The notes below the pieces were generated by a model, which searched no databases, was not told where the DNA came from, and saw nothing but the letters and a program-made list of their open reading frames with translations. Of a stretch of 64,000 nt of DNA, positions 1 through 12,916 are shown piece after piece. This DNA is from Endocalyx cinctus (taxonomy: Eukaryota; Ascomycota; Sordariomycetes; Amphisphaeriales; Apiosporaceae). Where the stretch lies: assembly GCA_001600455.1 (NCBI GenBank), contig BCKC01000001.1, positions 6,102,441 through 6,166,440 of the forward strand, in the 5' to 3' direction. Position 1 is the first letter of the stretch. Every line of letters begins with the position of its first letter. The position numbers were made by a program, and so were the translations under genes.

Positions 1-1191
1 GTAGGGGATGTGCGGGTCCCAGGCGCCGACCTCGAGGTAGGCGTCCCGGTTCACGAGCGTGAGGTGATCGTACGCGAAGAAGTGCGTGGACCAGGGGGGC
101 ACTTTTCGGTGGTGGAGGTGATCGGTAGATTGATGTCACAAGTTAGAAAAGGAAAAAAAAAAAAGTACAATACTATTTATGATTGCTGGAGGGAGATTTG
201 TGGAAGGGGGAACAAAAGGAGAAACGAGAAAAAAAGTATAGAGGGGGGGATTCAACTCACTGTCGGGACCCAGCAAATACCGCAACAATCCGACCGCGCG
301 CTCGTACAGCGTAGCGAAAGGGTCGTGATCCCAATCATGATCCCTATCCTTCTTCTTGACCTCCTCGTCGCTAAAGACGACGACGTCCTGATGGGACCAG
401 TAGAAGAACCTCCAGTTCCGCTGGAGCGCGGTGGCGAGGTAAAAGTTCTGCAGCTGCGCGAAGGTGAGAAGGGTCGGGGTCGAGATGACGTTGACGCCGA
501 GCTGCCGGAGCGCCGTGCGGTTCAGGTAGAACGGGTTCTGGAGCGAGAGCAGATCCCTCCCGTTGGCGTCGAACGTGCCCGTGTTCTCGACCACGTACAC
601 GTCCGAGGCCGGCCAGCCCGCCGCCAAGTAGCTGCTCACGCACTGCAGGAGCATCGGCCAGTTGCGGGTGAACCCGATCAGCAGCGGCGTCGGCTCCTCC
701 ACGTGCGGCGTCGGCGGCTGGTTGTTCTCCTTCACCGGCGGCGCCTGGCCCGAGTGCGTCAGCCAGGGGAAATGGTCCTCCACCGGCGCGTACTCCTTCG
801 GCTCGGGCTTGTACGATTTCACGTACCGCGCCGCCGGGTCCGGCTCCGGCAGCGGCGGCGTGAACGCGTTCTGGTCCCGGATTCCCTGGGCGGCGGCGGC
901 GGGACCCCGTCCGAGGGAAGATCCGCCTCCTACTGCCCCTCCTCCTCCTCCTTCGGTCCCGTCTGGTTCTCCCGTCCCCGCTACTGCTGCTACGCCCGGT
1001 ATGTCGGCGGGGAGTGGGTTGCCCCATCTATCTACGTTGGCGCCATCGTAGTTCCGCGAAGGGGGTGTGCCGCTGTTGAAGACGTACGCTAACGGATCGC
1101 GGACGACGTAATATACGATCAGGGCGGCGAATAACACGGTTCCGTACCGGCCGAAGAGGGGTAATATTCGGTTTGATATCGCGCGCACCAT
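1..1191 (-). CDS. Glycosyltransferase-like type II membrane protein (3' part outside window)
   Basis: The ATG is at 1191-1189. Exon 1 runs 1191-261; a 159-nt GT..AG intron (260-102, CTAAC branch site about 40 nt before the acceptor) is followed by exon 2 at 101-1, which is open to the window edge, so the gene is incomplete. The N-terminus is short and basic, then has one hydrophobic segment at about residues 15-31 (LFAALIVYYVV), as in Golgi type II enzymes. A Pro/Gly-rich stem follows, and from about residue 170 a globular domain with PLLIGFTRNWPMLLQCVSSY, then YVVENTG, then FYWSHQDVVVFSDEE. The last stretch resembles the metal/nucleotide-sugar region of GT-A folds; exon 2 adds a FAYDHLTLVNRDAYLEVGAW-like segment. 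This arrangement fits a fungal glycosyltransferase, but donor sugar and acceptor cannot be read. The GC-rich codons contrast with the A/T-rich flank. Confidence 0.75.
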
Positions 1192-4161
1192 GATGAGAAA
1201 AGGGTATTTTTTTACCTCTATCTTCCTTTCTTTCCTTTTTTTTGCTTGTTGCTATATTGACACCTTGACGTGTCTACTAATGTGCATGGTTGGTCTGCGC
1301 TCTCTTCTTGGAGCTTCTTTCTCCCTCTCTTCCTTCTTCCTTTCCTCCTTCTACTTCACGTTTTTTTCTTTTGTCACTATACCCGATAGCTTTAGATGGC
1401 GACTTTTGTTTTTAAGATTTACAATTCGTCGACTTATTTCTCTTGAGAAAGGCTGAGGTTATATTTAATTGATAATAATAAGAATATTATTATACTTCTT
1501 GTTCTTTTTACAGCCTTACAGAAATAAAGAGAGAAACAAACATATGATGAGTCCGGATCGAGTTGGTTTCAGATAAGAATAATGTCATACAGGGGGGAAA
1601 GGTAAAGAGACGTCGTTGAATCTTGGCCAGCAAAGGATGTGTAGTAGCAATCATACGGTAGATATATATGAGAATGAAGAAGCTAAGAAGGGCCTAGGAA
1701 GATAAAATAAAATAAAAAGGTTAAAATGAAATAAATGAAGAGGAGGAGGAAGAAGATCGGTAACGAGAAGAAAGTTAAGCGAATAGGAAAGGTAAAAAAC
1801 GATTGGAAAAATAAATAAACCAAAAAAGAAAAATAGAGATTGTCCTGCTTCAATATTTTGTGCCACGTTCCCTCCAGATTTTCTCATCCGATCTCCTTTT
1901 ATTTTCGTTTTTTTTTTCCTCTTCCCCTGTCACCTCTTGGCCACTCAAATAGATACATATACATACTACTGCGTAAAAAAGACCCCTTCTTTAAGCTGTT
2001 TGCTGCAAAGACATGGGTACCCTTATAAATGGAGTCAGGTACGTCGTGACACAGATACTACTACGCAGTATAAATACTATGTACGTATACATATACCAAA
2101 TAACGCACATCTCTTTTTCCCATTTCTCTCGACGACGTATGGAGGGTTTAAGCGAGAGCTGTAACGGAGCCAAGCCGGTAGATTACCCGCCCACCAACCA
2201 TGATTCGTCCTTCTTCGATGTAGTGTACAGTGAGTATGTCCTACATAATGTGTGAAAAAAGTTCCTTCTTATCTAGCTTACTTATTTGCACTTTTTTTTT
2301 GATTCTATATGTTGGGTTTATGCAAGCAATACTTGTTTTTACGAGCGCCATATACTGTACCTCTTCAAACTAAATCGAAGTATACAGATCAATAAAAGAT
2401 CTGATAGGTAAAAGTAAAAGAGAGATTAATATTAACTAGTATATACTATACTACACATGTCATATATGCATATTCCCAACCACCCCCCCAGTCGAAGATC
2501 TCAGGCTAATTAATTGGTCGTGGGTTGTGCAGAAAGCTTACCTAAATAAGAAATATTTCTAAAAAGCAAAGATGGATTGACGGGAATTGTTTGCCGTTTC
2601 CCTTTTTCTTTCTGTCTATCTTTCTCTCTCATTCTCTCTCATTTCTTTTCTCTTCCTTTATCATTCTCGATTTTTTCCTCGAGAGAAAGAAAAAATAAAA
2701 GGCAATAAAAGAGAGACAAATAACAAAGTCATCTCCACTTTCCCCCTTTTTTTCCCCATCTTCATCGTTACAACTACACTGTTAAAAAAGTGAGGATCAT
2801 GTACTCTTTGTAGTATATAAAGACCGATAAACGTAAGTTGGTCTGTTACAACCCCCCTTCCTTCCAACTACGTCAATGATCTGCTCACGTTTATCCCTGC
2901 TATCTTTATTTATCCTTGTTACGGTGGGTTTGGATGGGGTTTTGGTGGTGGGGATTGAAGTTTCAGGGGGGGATTTTTTATATTTTATCTTAATCTGACA
3001 GCGTTTCGAACTCGTTCTATTCGTACGTAGCTTTTCCCTTAACGGGAGATCGATATTTTGTACATCTTACGTCAATGAGTAAATAGTGAGTTCATTGGTG
3101 AATTTTACCTGGAAACAACAGATATATTACATATCACATATGGGTACATATACACAGTATTATATATTATTTACATAGTACTCCGTACATCTCATCATTT
3201 ATTGATCTAGTATCGTGTAAGATCGTAGCAAATTATTGGCTAATCTAGTTGCTATATCCTTCTCTCGGTTTTCCGAATTTCATTAGCGATCTACTTTGCA
3301 TGTGAAGTTTTTCTTTTCTTCTTATTTCTGTTATTTCTTATTATCATATTTGAACAAACTAATCAACCAACCATATATTACTTTTGGACGCCCTCTTTTT
3401 CTCGGTACGTAGATCCCAATTCTTTCATTTCCTCATTTTTCCTTATTCCGCCGGCCGGTAATTATAAGTCCGCTACTCCCCCATTTTCGTGCCTCGATTG
3501 ATTACACTGCGTGTGTTTTAGATCACGTCACTCGAATTGGCGAATCGTCATTTCAGATCAATGATAACAACTTCATATTATTTTTTTATGTATCATTTTG
3601 GGTTTTCCTTTTATGCGTACCACCGGTTGTTTCTCTCATTCTCTCTTCTTCGTCTTATTATCCCTCGTCTAAAATAACAGAAGAATCTCGCAAGTAAAAT
3701 AGTACATAGAAGGTATAATAATAATTTTACAAGACTTGAAAATAAAAAGGCTCCATCATAATTTCTCAAATGTTTTATTTCTTTTGTAGAAAACCGAAGA
3801 ACAAAAGAAAAAGAAATGAAAATAAAAGGAGTGAAGGAAAAAATGAAGAAAAGAAAAGAAAACAGGTGGTCCACAGAATGGGGGGTATCCTCTTCTCCTA
3901 CGAAGCTTAGCTGGCAAGAGTTATCCAGAACGCCTCTGCTGAATGAAAAAAAAAGAAAGAAAAGAAAAGAAACACCAGAACGAAAAAAAAAAAAACAAGC
4001 CGGTATCCTAATCCACTTCCGACAATTCGTTAGTAAGAATCAGAAAACACTTCTCCTGGTCACATAGTCTGCTTCCCTTCTAGGGAGCTTTCACCATCCC
4101 CTCTATCATTGAGAGGAGAATAAATATCTCAACCCCCCTATAACCCTCTTACTCTCGATCG
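1192..4161. other. Intergenic region, promoter side of the glycosyltransferase-like gene
   Basis: About 3 kb between the start of the glycosyltransferase-like gene and the stop codon of the DOCK gene, both on the minus strand. It is A/T-rich with long pyrimidine tracts (for example around 1310-1370 and 2600-2690) and purine tracts (3780-4000). The short ORFs here owe their length to T-rich or A-rich composition and have no recognisable protein. One TACTCCGTA word lies at 3179-3187. I see no RNA gene or mobile element. Confidence 0.6.
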
Positions 4162-7100
4162 TCATTCCTCGCTGAGTCCATTCAGTAATCCGTTCCGACT
4201 CTGCTTCTTTCCGATCTTGAGCATGCTCAGTCGTTTTCTAACCGAGCCCATCTTCACCAACCCATTTTGGTTTCCCTTTTCTAGGTCTTTACCCACAACA
4301 TCGACGTATTCGTTGTTCTTAGACATGTAGTCAGAGTTTGCCCCATTTGAGTAGTATGACGGAGCGACCGAGTTGAGGTTGTAGTTCTCGTTTGATCGTG
4401 TCATTAGGAGGCTCATTCTGTGAGAATTGTTATCCTTGTTCCTTGTCGGTTGGTTGTTTGATTCAATCTCGGTATTGAACTGTCTCATGCTTGGTGTCTC
4501 TCCGTTTGAAGTTAGGGATTCCTTTCTTCTTCCACCGAGGAAGCTAAGGCGGGTTCCCCGTTGCTTCAGCGAGATATGCTGAACCGCCGACGCTTCTTCG
4601 ACCACTGTAGTTCCGTTGGTAGAAGATTGGGGTAAGTTGGTTCGTGGACTGACTGTTTGTTCCGCCGGAGGAGAAGCACGATGCCAGGTCGGTGACGGCG
4701 TTGAAGCTGCGTCTCGCGACGGTGGCGGTGGCGCAAACACAGCTATTTCCGGTGCAAATGTAGAAATGAAATCTATAAATATGTCAGTCGTCTTCCATCC
4801 ATTGAGAATCCCTTAATCGATTTAGTATTTACTTACATGGGTAGAGGGTTTTGTGGCCGTTGATGAGGATAGGATTCGAACTTTGAGCGAAACTTGTCAA
4901 GCAGCGTTTAAGCATGATCGCATGATCGACCAATGCCATCTTAATCGCGTTGTCTACAGGGCTCAACTCTTCCTCTTCCTCATCTTCGTCTACCTCGGAT
5001 CCCAAATCATCATGCTCGGGTTTAGGCGCAGGAAGGAGCTCACGATACCGCACCACGCTGCTGTCAGAAAGCGGATTTACTGAAATGGTAATCGCGTCCA
5101 CCAGCAGTTGAGCGACTTCATCGTCGGCATCCCGGGAGTCCAGCACTTTACGTTCCACGTTGGTCATTTCTTGCGTTCGTCGAACGATGCGCTCAAGCCC
5201 GGTTTCTTTCGCACTCAGACGTATAGTACTGATGTCTGAAATCTCGCTGCGTCTTAATATGGTAGGGAACGCCTCAGCCGTAGTGTATATCATCTTCTCA
5301 GCAAAATGACGATCGACCGGCCCGGAGGTATCCCGCTTAGAGGATACCGAGAACATCTGTGGGTGCGCAGATAAGAGATAATCTCTCACAGGGTGAGCTA
5401 CTCTAGCTCTCTGGAAAACATGGTGTCCGAGATCGCGATGGGGTGATAAGGCCGAAACGACTAGGAACTGTCCTTCTACCTCGAGATCCACGTCGCTAGT
5501 CGTGAGAATTTGTGCTGCTGGGTATTGTTCCTGCATGCGATCCGTGAATGCAGATGCCCTCTCATTAGGAGAGCCATCATAGACGAAAGCTTTGCCCCGT
5601 AGGGTAACCGGGAAACCAAGACCCTTGAAAACCACTTTGAAGTATTTTGAAACCAACTTTTCGCCCTTAGCAAGAGTTTCATAAATCGTCGCAATCGCCC
5701 TCTCCGTCCTGGCAAGTTTGGAGAAATCAAATATGTTATGCTCGTACTGGGTCCGAAGCTCATGATACGCGTCTAGAGCACAGCTCCATGCTTCGCCATC
5801 TTCAAAATGCTTTATCATATCAAAATAAAGGCGTTCCTTGCGCTCGAAATGGGATTGTTCGGACATGTCTGGCTCGTGTAATTTTGGCGTCAATTTCACA
5901 GGATCCCATTCGTATAAATCTGCATGGAGTCTGAGGGCCAGCCCAGCCTCCGTAAAGTTTCTAGAGTTGGACTGTAATACCGCCAACTGGTGGACGTAGC
6001 GAATGAAAATATCCTCTTTCCTCATATCTCTGAGGAATTCCATTAACTGCAGGCGATTGATCAGATGAGATGCCTCGCCGCTTCCATCTCCACTATGGAC
6101 AGCGATGAGAAGCTCAAGCAGCTCGTCAATAGTACCGATCAGATCCTTGAGAGCTACGTATAATGGGTCGTTTTCGTCTTTGGCGAGCGGCTCGAACCGC
6201 TCCAGTAGCTCATCAATGAATATCTTCTGTAGTACGCTCTCAGTCATCGGTTGACCTTTGAAGAACTTATCCAGACAATCGATCGCTTCCGTCTGGATGA
6301 CGGTTAAGTCTTCGCTCAGCGTCCATTCACTGACAATCATTGTCTGAAGCACTTCAACTGCCATCTTGCGAAGACCACCGTGGACACTAAGACAAAGTTC
6401 AAGAATCGGGCCAACGAGAGCAGGTACGTATTGAACCTGGTAGCCGCCCATTTTTGTTAAGCCGTACTTTGTCTTCTCATCGGGACTAGTTTCCCACCCG
6501 ACTGCTTCCCAAGTACGTCTGAGAAGTTCTGCACCGTGTTCTCGAACGTCACCCGCGATCTTCCACACCGCCCGTCTCTTCTGTTCTGGGAAGGTCTCGA
6601 GGGCCAGACAAGGGCTGCCTACAAGCTGAAGCAACGTGATGAAAAACATCCTCCACAACTCTGTGTCGAAGTCTTCGGCATCATCGGGATCTGGTAGGAA
6701 AGACTCGAGTAGTATGCTCGCAAGATACTGTAGGGTTTGCATTGTAGACTTGTGGTGGTATATATACACGCTAAGCCACGAAGACGGAAACGCCTCGCCT
6801 CGAAGGATGCTCATTTGCACTTGGAGCGTGTTCTTCACGACGACCGTAAGGTCTTCCGAAGCGAGTTCGAGCTGCATCCCGTTAGGAGAGTTGGATAAAG
6901 CCGACAGTACCGCAGAGAGTTCAACCAGAGCTTCGTCAAATTGTACCGCCTCTCCCGAGATTGGTTTGCTAGCGAAGGGGTATGCCGTTGGAAACAAAAG
7001 CGAAAGTCGATTCTTGGGCTCCCTCTGCGTAGCCTGTATAGCCAAGTACGAGTCGACGACCTTAGGAACGTAATCGGGGATCTCCGCATTGAGATCTCCG

Positions 7101-10100
7101 AGTTGACTAGCGAGCACGGAACAGCATAGACGGACTTGATCTTTCCATTGTTCGGTAACGTCTTCCGTACGTCCCCAGTGAGGTGCAATCCACCGGACGG
7201 TATTGGCACAAAGAGCGGATCTTTGTTCGGGGTTGGCGAACAATTCGAGCTTGGAGTAATTTATGATCAGTATCAGTTTGTATAATACCAATTTGCCCTT
7301 GACCAAAGCGCATGAGTCCATGAAATCAATGGCGATGTGAAGAATTTCCTCGGTTGAAAGCAGCCCGGAGAGCTCAGGCAGCCAAGTATGGAAATGTTGC
7401 ACTGCCAACGTTTGACTGCCCACGAGAACCGGGGCGGTGCTTCGCATCATCGCGTCTAAAGCCTTAAATATGCTCTGCAAATGTCGAGTGAAGCCGGGGC
7501 TGCTACCAGTAATACCAATGCCCGCCTCCTTCGCCTTTTGCTGCCCTCGGGCGTGGGTGATGAATTTAAGAATATGCCGAACCACTTTGAGAGTTGCACG
7601 TAGTTTTCGGGCGATATCAGGCTCTGTGGGCCTTGTAAGGAGGCGCGTAAAAGATCTGACGAGGCACGGTGTCGCAAATGGGTAGTTGAACTTGTTCTCG
7701 GCATACTGGTCGACTAGTGGGCTCATATTGAACCGACGGTCGTGAACTATACCTAGTACTCGAACCAAAGCTGTAAAAACCAAATCTTCATATTCGTCAT
7801 TTTCTTGGTATTCAACCAAGATCGCAAAGAGCGCATCGAGTACATCACTCAAGAGCTTGACAACCTCAATCTCAGGAACAAACATCAGCTGCTTCAGTAG
7901 GTACGGCACCATGTCCTTCGGACCGTCTCTCCATTTCAACAGTCCAAGAACGATTCTATCTTGAGAAAACCTGGTGCTGCATAGATATGTGTCGATTTGA
8001 AGTGCCGCGAGTGGACCTGTAACCTCACTCGAGTCGCTCCGGAGGCTCCAAGGAAGTGATAGATATCCTCCTTTGCCGACAGGCCCTGGTTGTGCCGTGT
8101 GGGTATACTCGTCAAGTTTGTATAAGAGTAGGGAGTGGGGTCCATCGCTCATAAAAGCTCGTTGATCCCACAGAGGCATGTAGGCGACAGCAAAAGGATG
8201 GTTAGGCAAGTCAGAAATAGTGAGGAAAATGTGCGACGTAGTCACATCTGGCGGTAACAGAGATAGTCTCAAGGTTTGGTTCCATTTCTCACCGCGCTCA
8301 GTAGCAAATGACGTCCACGAGGCCATAGCTGTAGCGTTGGAGGAAGAATATATACAGTTTTCGATTCGATCACCCGACTGACGACGAACCTCGAGAGTCA
8401 CTACCAAGTTCGAGCCGTGAAAACTACTGGATAATGACGTAGCACTCCCTGCGTAGCGTGACAAGAATGTATGCCTTGCTAGTAAGGCCTCATTAATTGT
8501 AACGTATATGTCCGAACGAGATTTGGTAGGTGCACCGGAGAACCCCATTTTCTGAGTCTTACTAATATTGGAGAGCAAGGTTGGCGTAGATTTTATGAGG
8601 ATGTCAGCATCTGGGTGGTTGAATGCTTTGAAATGAACTTGAAGTCGTTCTCCCCTTCGGGACTTTTCGAAGTGGCCGGATTTGCTATCGAGCAACTCTC
8701 CGATCAAAGCATCCCAGCCTCTCTCGCCGTTGATTTGCTCCGTAGTTGGTTTAGGATTCGGAGACCATACCGTGACTACCGCTTCCGATTCATCTTCGCC
8801 ATGTTTAGTGACGGGTTTTAAGCTGAGAACGCCAACGCCGATCATTCTGTCTGTTGTCATATGGGTTTGAAAGGAGCCGTCTGTAGACGTGCGCCCGTTA
8901 GAGCCCGCCGTGCTTGGTGGGGCAACGCTGCTCGAATAATCACGACTCTCTGGCTTATACTGTTCTTCCGGTTGTTCCGTCAGGGCATCGAGTTTCGCTC
9001 CTGCTCTGGAAAATGCCGACCTCGTACTTCCCCACATCAGACTCCTTCTAGACGACTTGGTCCCACCCGAAGAAGGGGGTTTGTCCTTCGAAAAGGGCGT
9101 GCCGGTGTGAGTAAATGAACCAGATCGCGAGGGGGGTTTCTTTCCGGATACAATTAGCTGAGGGGCGCGAACTTTGACAACCAGATATAACTCGGAGTCA
9201 GCCGACGGTCCTTCGCCAATGTCGGTAGAGGTCAAATCTGTAAATAGGGTGCGCATATGATAATTGTCGGTCATATAGCCCATCGGGCTGCCTGCGGGAA
9301 TCTCTATTGTATATGTTTCTGATAGTGCGGTTAAATTGCCGCCTATAGATTTGCTCACGAGATAGAGATCTAAAGATGTATGCTCGTTGGACGATCCTGC
9401 AAAATTCCTCACGTTGATCATCAAATGATGCAACGCCGTGGGCTCGATGTGAGGCTTGGGCGGCTCATCCAGCAAGCTCATTGTAGATTGCAGGCGCGCA
9501 ACCTCGATGGGAGAATCATCACTAGTCAATATTCTGCCACGCTGTTTCGGGTCACGCACAATGACCTCGGCGCCACATAACTTGTTGCCTTTAATCATAG
9601 CCCAGATCGTCTTCTCTCGAAGAATGTCGTATTCGCGATCTGTGAGCAGGTTGTGTAGAAATTGACGACGAGCAACGTCCACATCTTGTATGACTTGCGA
9701 TACTTCCTCGAGCTTGCCGTACTGACGCGTCAAGAGTAAGTCGTGGAAATTGGTTGAGTGCCATTCGCGTAGACATGACGCGATTTCGTCGACTAGAGGT
9801 TCGTTGATGGAAGTAGTAGTTTCGTCACCCATCCTTAGCATCGGGACCGGCGCGGCCGGTTTTGGTTCGTTCGGGTCCTTATACCCATATTGAACGTCGA
9901 TGTCGGGCTCGGTACCATTTGTAAGAGCACGTGTACGCGTTTGAGTCTGATTCAAATTCTGTTCCGACCTGGAATCCGCATTTCTTGATTGCTTGTCGAT
10001 ACTCGAGGCCACGCCGCTCTTTCCGGAATCGCTACCGAGCCGTACTGCATCGTCATCGCCGTTGTAGCTAGAGACATCTTCCAAACCTTCTTCTATGTCG

Positions 10101-10366
10101 CCGAGTACCTCTCTAATCTCGACGCAGCTCCGGGGGAAGATGCCGGAAAAAACGCGAGCCTCTAGCGTTTGACCTTTGACCGAGGTTAGGCCAGAAAGGA
10201 GGGAAGGAGGTGCCAAAAGATATCCTCGCAACCATTGACCATCCGGGGTCTCTTCAATTATATACAGATCATCTCCTATTTCTAGCGGAAGCTCGCATTC
10301 GAGTTGGGCTTCGAAGGGGTAAGTCGCAATAGCGAATGCGATACGGGGAAGCGGTCGCCAGGGCAT
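4162..10366 (-). CDS. DCK1: DOCK-family guanine nucleotide exchange factor (Dck1-like)
   Basis: Two exons: 10366-4837 and 4742-4162, with a 94-nt intron at 4836-4743 (GTAAGT donor). The splice joins CCA-T to CT-GTG in frame and gives 2036 residues. I chose the ATG at 10366; the open frame extends to a GTG at 10384 but no upstream in-frame ATG is seen. Domains: an N-terminal SH3 (about 8-87; LPLEIGDDLYIIEE, QWLRGYLL, GIFPRSCVEI), a long Ser-rich linker, a C2-like DHR-1 (about 617-775, starting SDIYVTINEALL), a helical middle region, and a catalytic DHR-2 (about 1420-1830; LMEFLRDMRKEDIFIRYVHQ). The second exon encodes a disordered Pro/Ser/Asn-rich tail ending in a basic segment (RKRLSMLKIGKKQ). 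In the family DHR-1 binds phosphoinositides and DHR-2 loads Rac/Rho GTPases with GTP, together with an ELMO/Lmo1 partner. Role in polarity and hyphal growth is inferred from yeast and fungal homologues. Confidence 0.93.
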
Positions 10367-12916
10367 TGAAGCGGTCGGTTGCACCGTGGCTGCGGATCGG
10401 TAAACCGCATGAGGCGAAAGTGGAAATATTCGATGTTGTGCTTCTCCTGTTGGTATACGGGAGAAATTGCGTGTATCGTAGTATTATGTGTTGCAGAGGA
10501 AGGATATCTTCTTTTGATTTGGTGAACGGTGGGAGAGGTGTTACGAATAGACGGTAGGTATTTTATTATTATGTTTTTTTTTTTATTGTCAAGGACCAAT
10601 TGAGTTGAATACCAGGTGTTACAGGCGCATTATAGTCGTATACCTCGGAATTGAAAATCGATATGGATTAATAGTAAATTGAGATATTACAGAAAAAGAA
10701 TTAATGAATGATTATTTGGAGAAACACACATGTGTGAAGGTAGTGCTGGCTGTCGTGGTACTATCGCGAAATAAAATAAGAAGTCAACAAAATAATTTTT
10801 TATTTTATTTGTTTGAGGCAGACGGGCAGACGATAGTAGAGCTAACCTAGTTTTACCTGATAAGAAGAGAATAGAGGGAGGTTTCAGGGAGGGGGGTATA
10901 GAAAAGAGAGGAATACCATACACGTCTAGATCTCTTTTAGATGCGACTGGGGGTTATTAAATTCAACAAAAAATTCAATCAAACAGTTGATAAAAAAAAA
11001 AAAAAAAAGATATAACATCCTATCCGGGCCAAGAGAATGTTTAGAATAATTAAAATACACCGAGAAAGAAAGTTTAAAAAGTCACATTACATGAGCTAGG
11101 TGAAGTATATTGAGAAATACGTGTACAAATACCGTGCACCCGTTACAATAAACTTTTCTGTGTGTTATTTACTTGCGGTTCTTCTATTCATTATCTGATG
11201 ATGAATCCTTTTTTTATTTCTTGATTCATTTCTTAAAGGGGGAATGTAATGTAGATGTAGATAGAGATAGAGATAGATACCTAGGTAGGTGTAGATAGAT
11301 AGAGACAGATGTATGTAGATGTACGTATCAGTAACACTCTTTCTTCTACGTACATACCTAGGCCTGCTAGGTACCTAGGTATACACATAGTGGACTAGGT
11401 TAGGTTACTTGTAGGTATACCGAGGGTGTATTGTACGTAAAACATTATACTATACATATTCGCTATATTCACTATATTCGTTATATTTCCTCTCACTTCA
11501 CTTTAGGTTTTATTGAATGGTTACAGTTAATCTACGACCCCTGAACGATTTATTAACCTAGCAGCCTAGCAGCCTTAGGTACTTTTAAATCCTAAGTAAT
11601 TTAACTATACTTTAGGTATTGATTTGCCGTTTAGCGGTAGTAAAATAATACAATAGGTGGATAATTGGATCGTAGTAAATGAAGAGTCGGGTTGATTTTA
11701 TTAGGGCCTACTTTGACGTTAAAGATGGGCTTACACTAATAAAATATAGTATGTAATAAGGTCAAAAACTGCTAACGTATAGGGATGAGAACGCCTAAGT
11801 ATTAACGTATTAGTACTACCTAAGTATATGCCTAGCCTGCCTAGCCTGCCTAGGTACTAAAATACTTCAAGTAAAATACGACTAACTGTACTTGTGTACG
11901 GAGTATTTAATTCCTGCATTCAAAGAATAATAGGTACAAAGTTGCATATTAAACTTATTTAACAAACAAAGACAGGCATGTTTTAAACAAGATATCCCTG
12001 AATCTCCCCCCCCCTTCTTTCTCTATCTCTCTTCTTTCTTGCCCCTCTGCCCCTATCTATCTACAGTACGTATCCATATCCATTATCCCTATTCCCCCCA
12101 TATACCTACCACCCCTTATTACGATACGGCAAGATGATGACGATGATTGCTTGAGCACTCGATTTGAAAGAAACCATCCACTCTGCCACTTAAACAAACG
12201 CATGATTGCGCATACCATCACATGTGAGTTAGACTTGTAACCTTGTGGGTTTAAGTATACTATCTTGGAGAATTTCAATCTGCTTCGGACAAACTGAAAC
12301 ATTTCAACTTCACCGCACAGACGCCTAGTCACATCCATGGATCAAACCGAATCAAACCTGCTCTGCCGTTGGAAAATGCTCCGACTTATCTTTGCAGTCC
12401 TTGAAGAACATTCCAAACAAAATTTAAGTATGCATAAGCACGAATACCCGTGGACGTTGGTTTATTATCTGTGCTATGACCATGACGCATATAAAGTACG
12501 TACACTACATAATAACGGTATAGAATCAATCTCGGATCCGATCAATGCTATCTATTACAAGAACCCCCCATATCCATTATACCATTATCCATGGATACCT
12601 CTACTGTGTATACTACTATACCAAGTAAGGTGTCTTACCTGCTTCCTATTAAGCACAAGGTTATTACTTGGCTACTAGGTATTAATTATTTCAAACTTCT
12701 TAATATTTCAGTACCCAGGTAATAGGGAATCGCGGGGTCTTTTATTTTAATTAATTATCAATCGTATGTTTATTTATTTATTTTTTCCTGTAGGTATAAG
12801 TAAGAGTACAGAAGTACATAAAATAGGTAGGAAAAAAACATAGGGAATTTGGGAGAAAAGAGGCAACTCATCACACCCGGTGTCGTCGCCCTGATTACGT
12901 TAAAAAAAACGCTTTG
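10367..12916. other. A/T-rich intergenic region with TAC/CCTAGG-rich words
   Basis: About 2.5 kb between two minus-strand genes. It holds an A17 run near 10994, a stretch rich in GATAGA/GTAGAT words (11250-11330), several TACCTAGG/CCTAGGTA words (11278-11390 and 11825-11860) and one GTACGGAGTA at 11896-11905. Small ORFs (for example 12057-12338 minus and 12337-12678 plus) overlap head to head and have no recognisable domain. I see no supported gene. Confidence 0.55.

Noticed and set aside
10..1092. 360-codon plus-strand ORF rich in Arg/Val over the glycosyltransferase-like gene
   Set aside because: It is the antisense shadow of a GC-rich exon. The minus-strand frame has a membrane segment, domain-like sequence and a proper intron; this one has low-complexity RRR/LVL content and runs across that intron.
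6636..9665. Several 60-145 codon plus-strand ORFs inside the DOCK gene
   Set aside because: They are shadows of a continuous 1.8-kb-codon minus-strand frame with recognisable SH3, DHR-1 and DHR-2 domains.
11250..11400. GATAGA and CCTAGG-rich stretch considered as telomere-like or satellite DNA
   Set aside because: There is no constant repeat unit or phase. CCTAGG frequency overall is not beyond expectation for a 6-base word.
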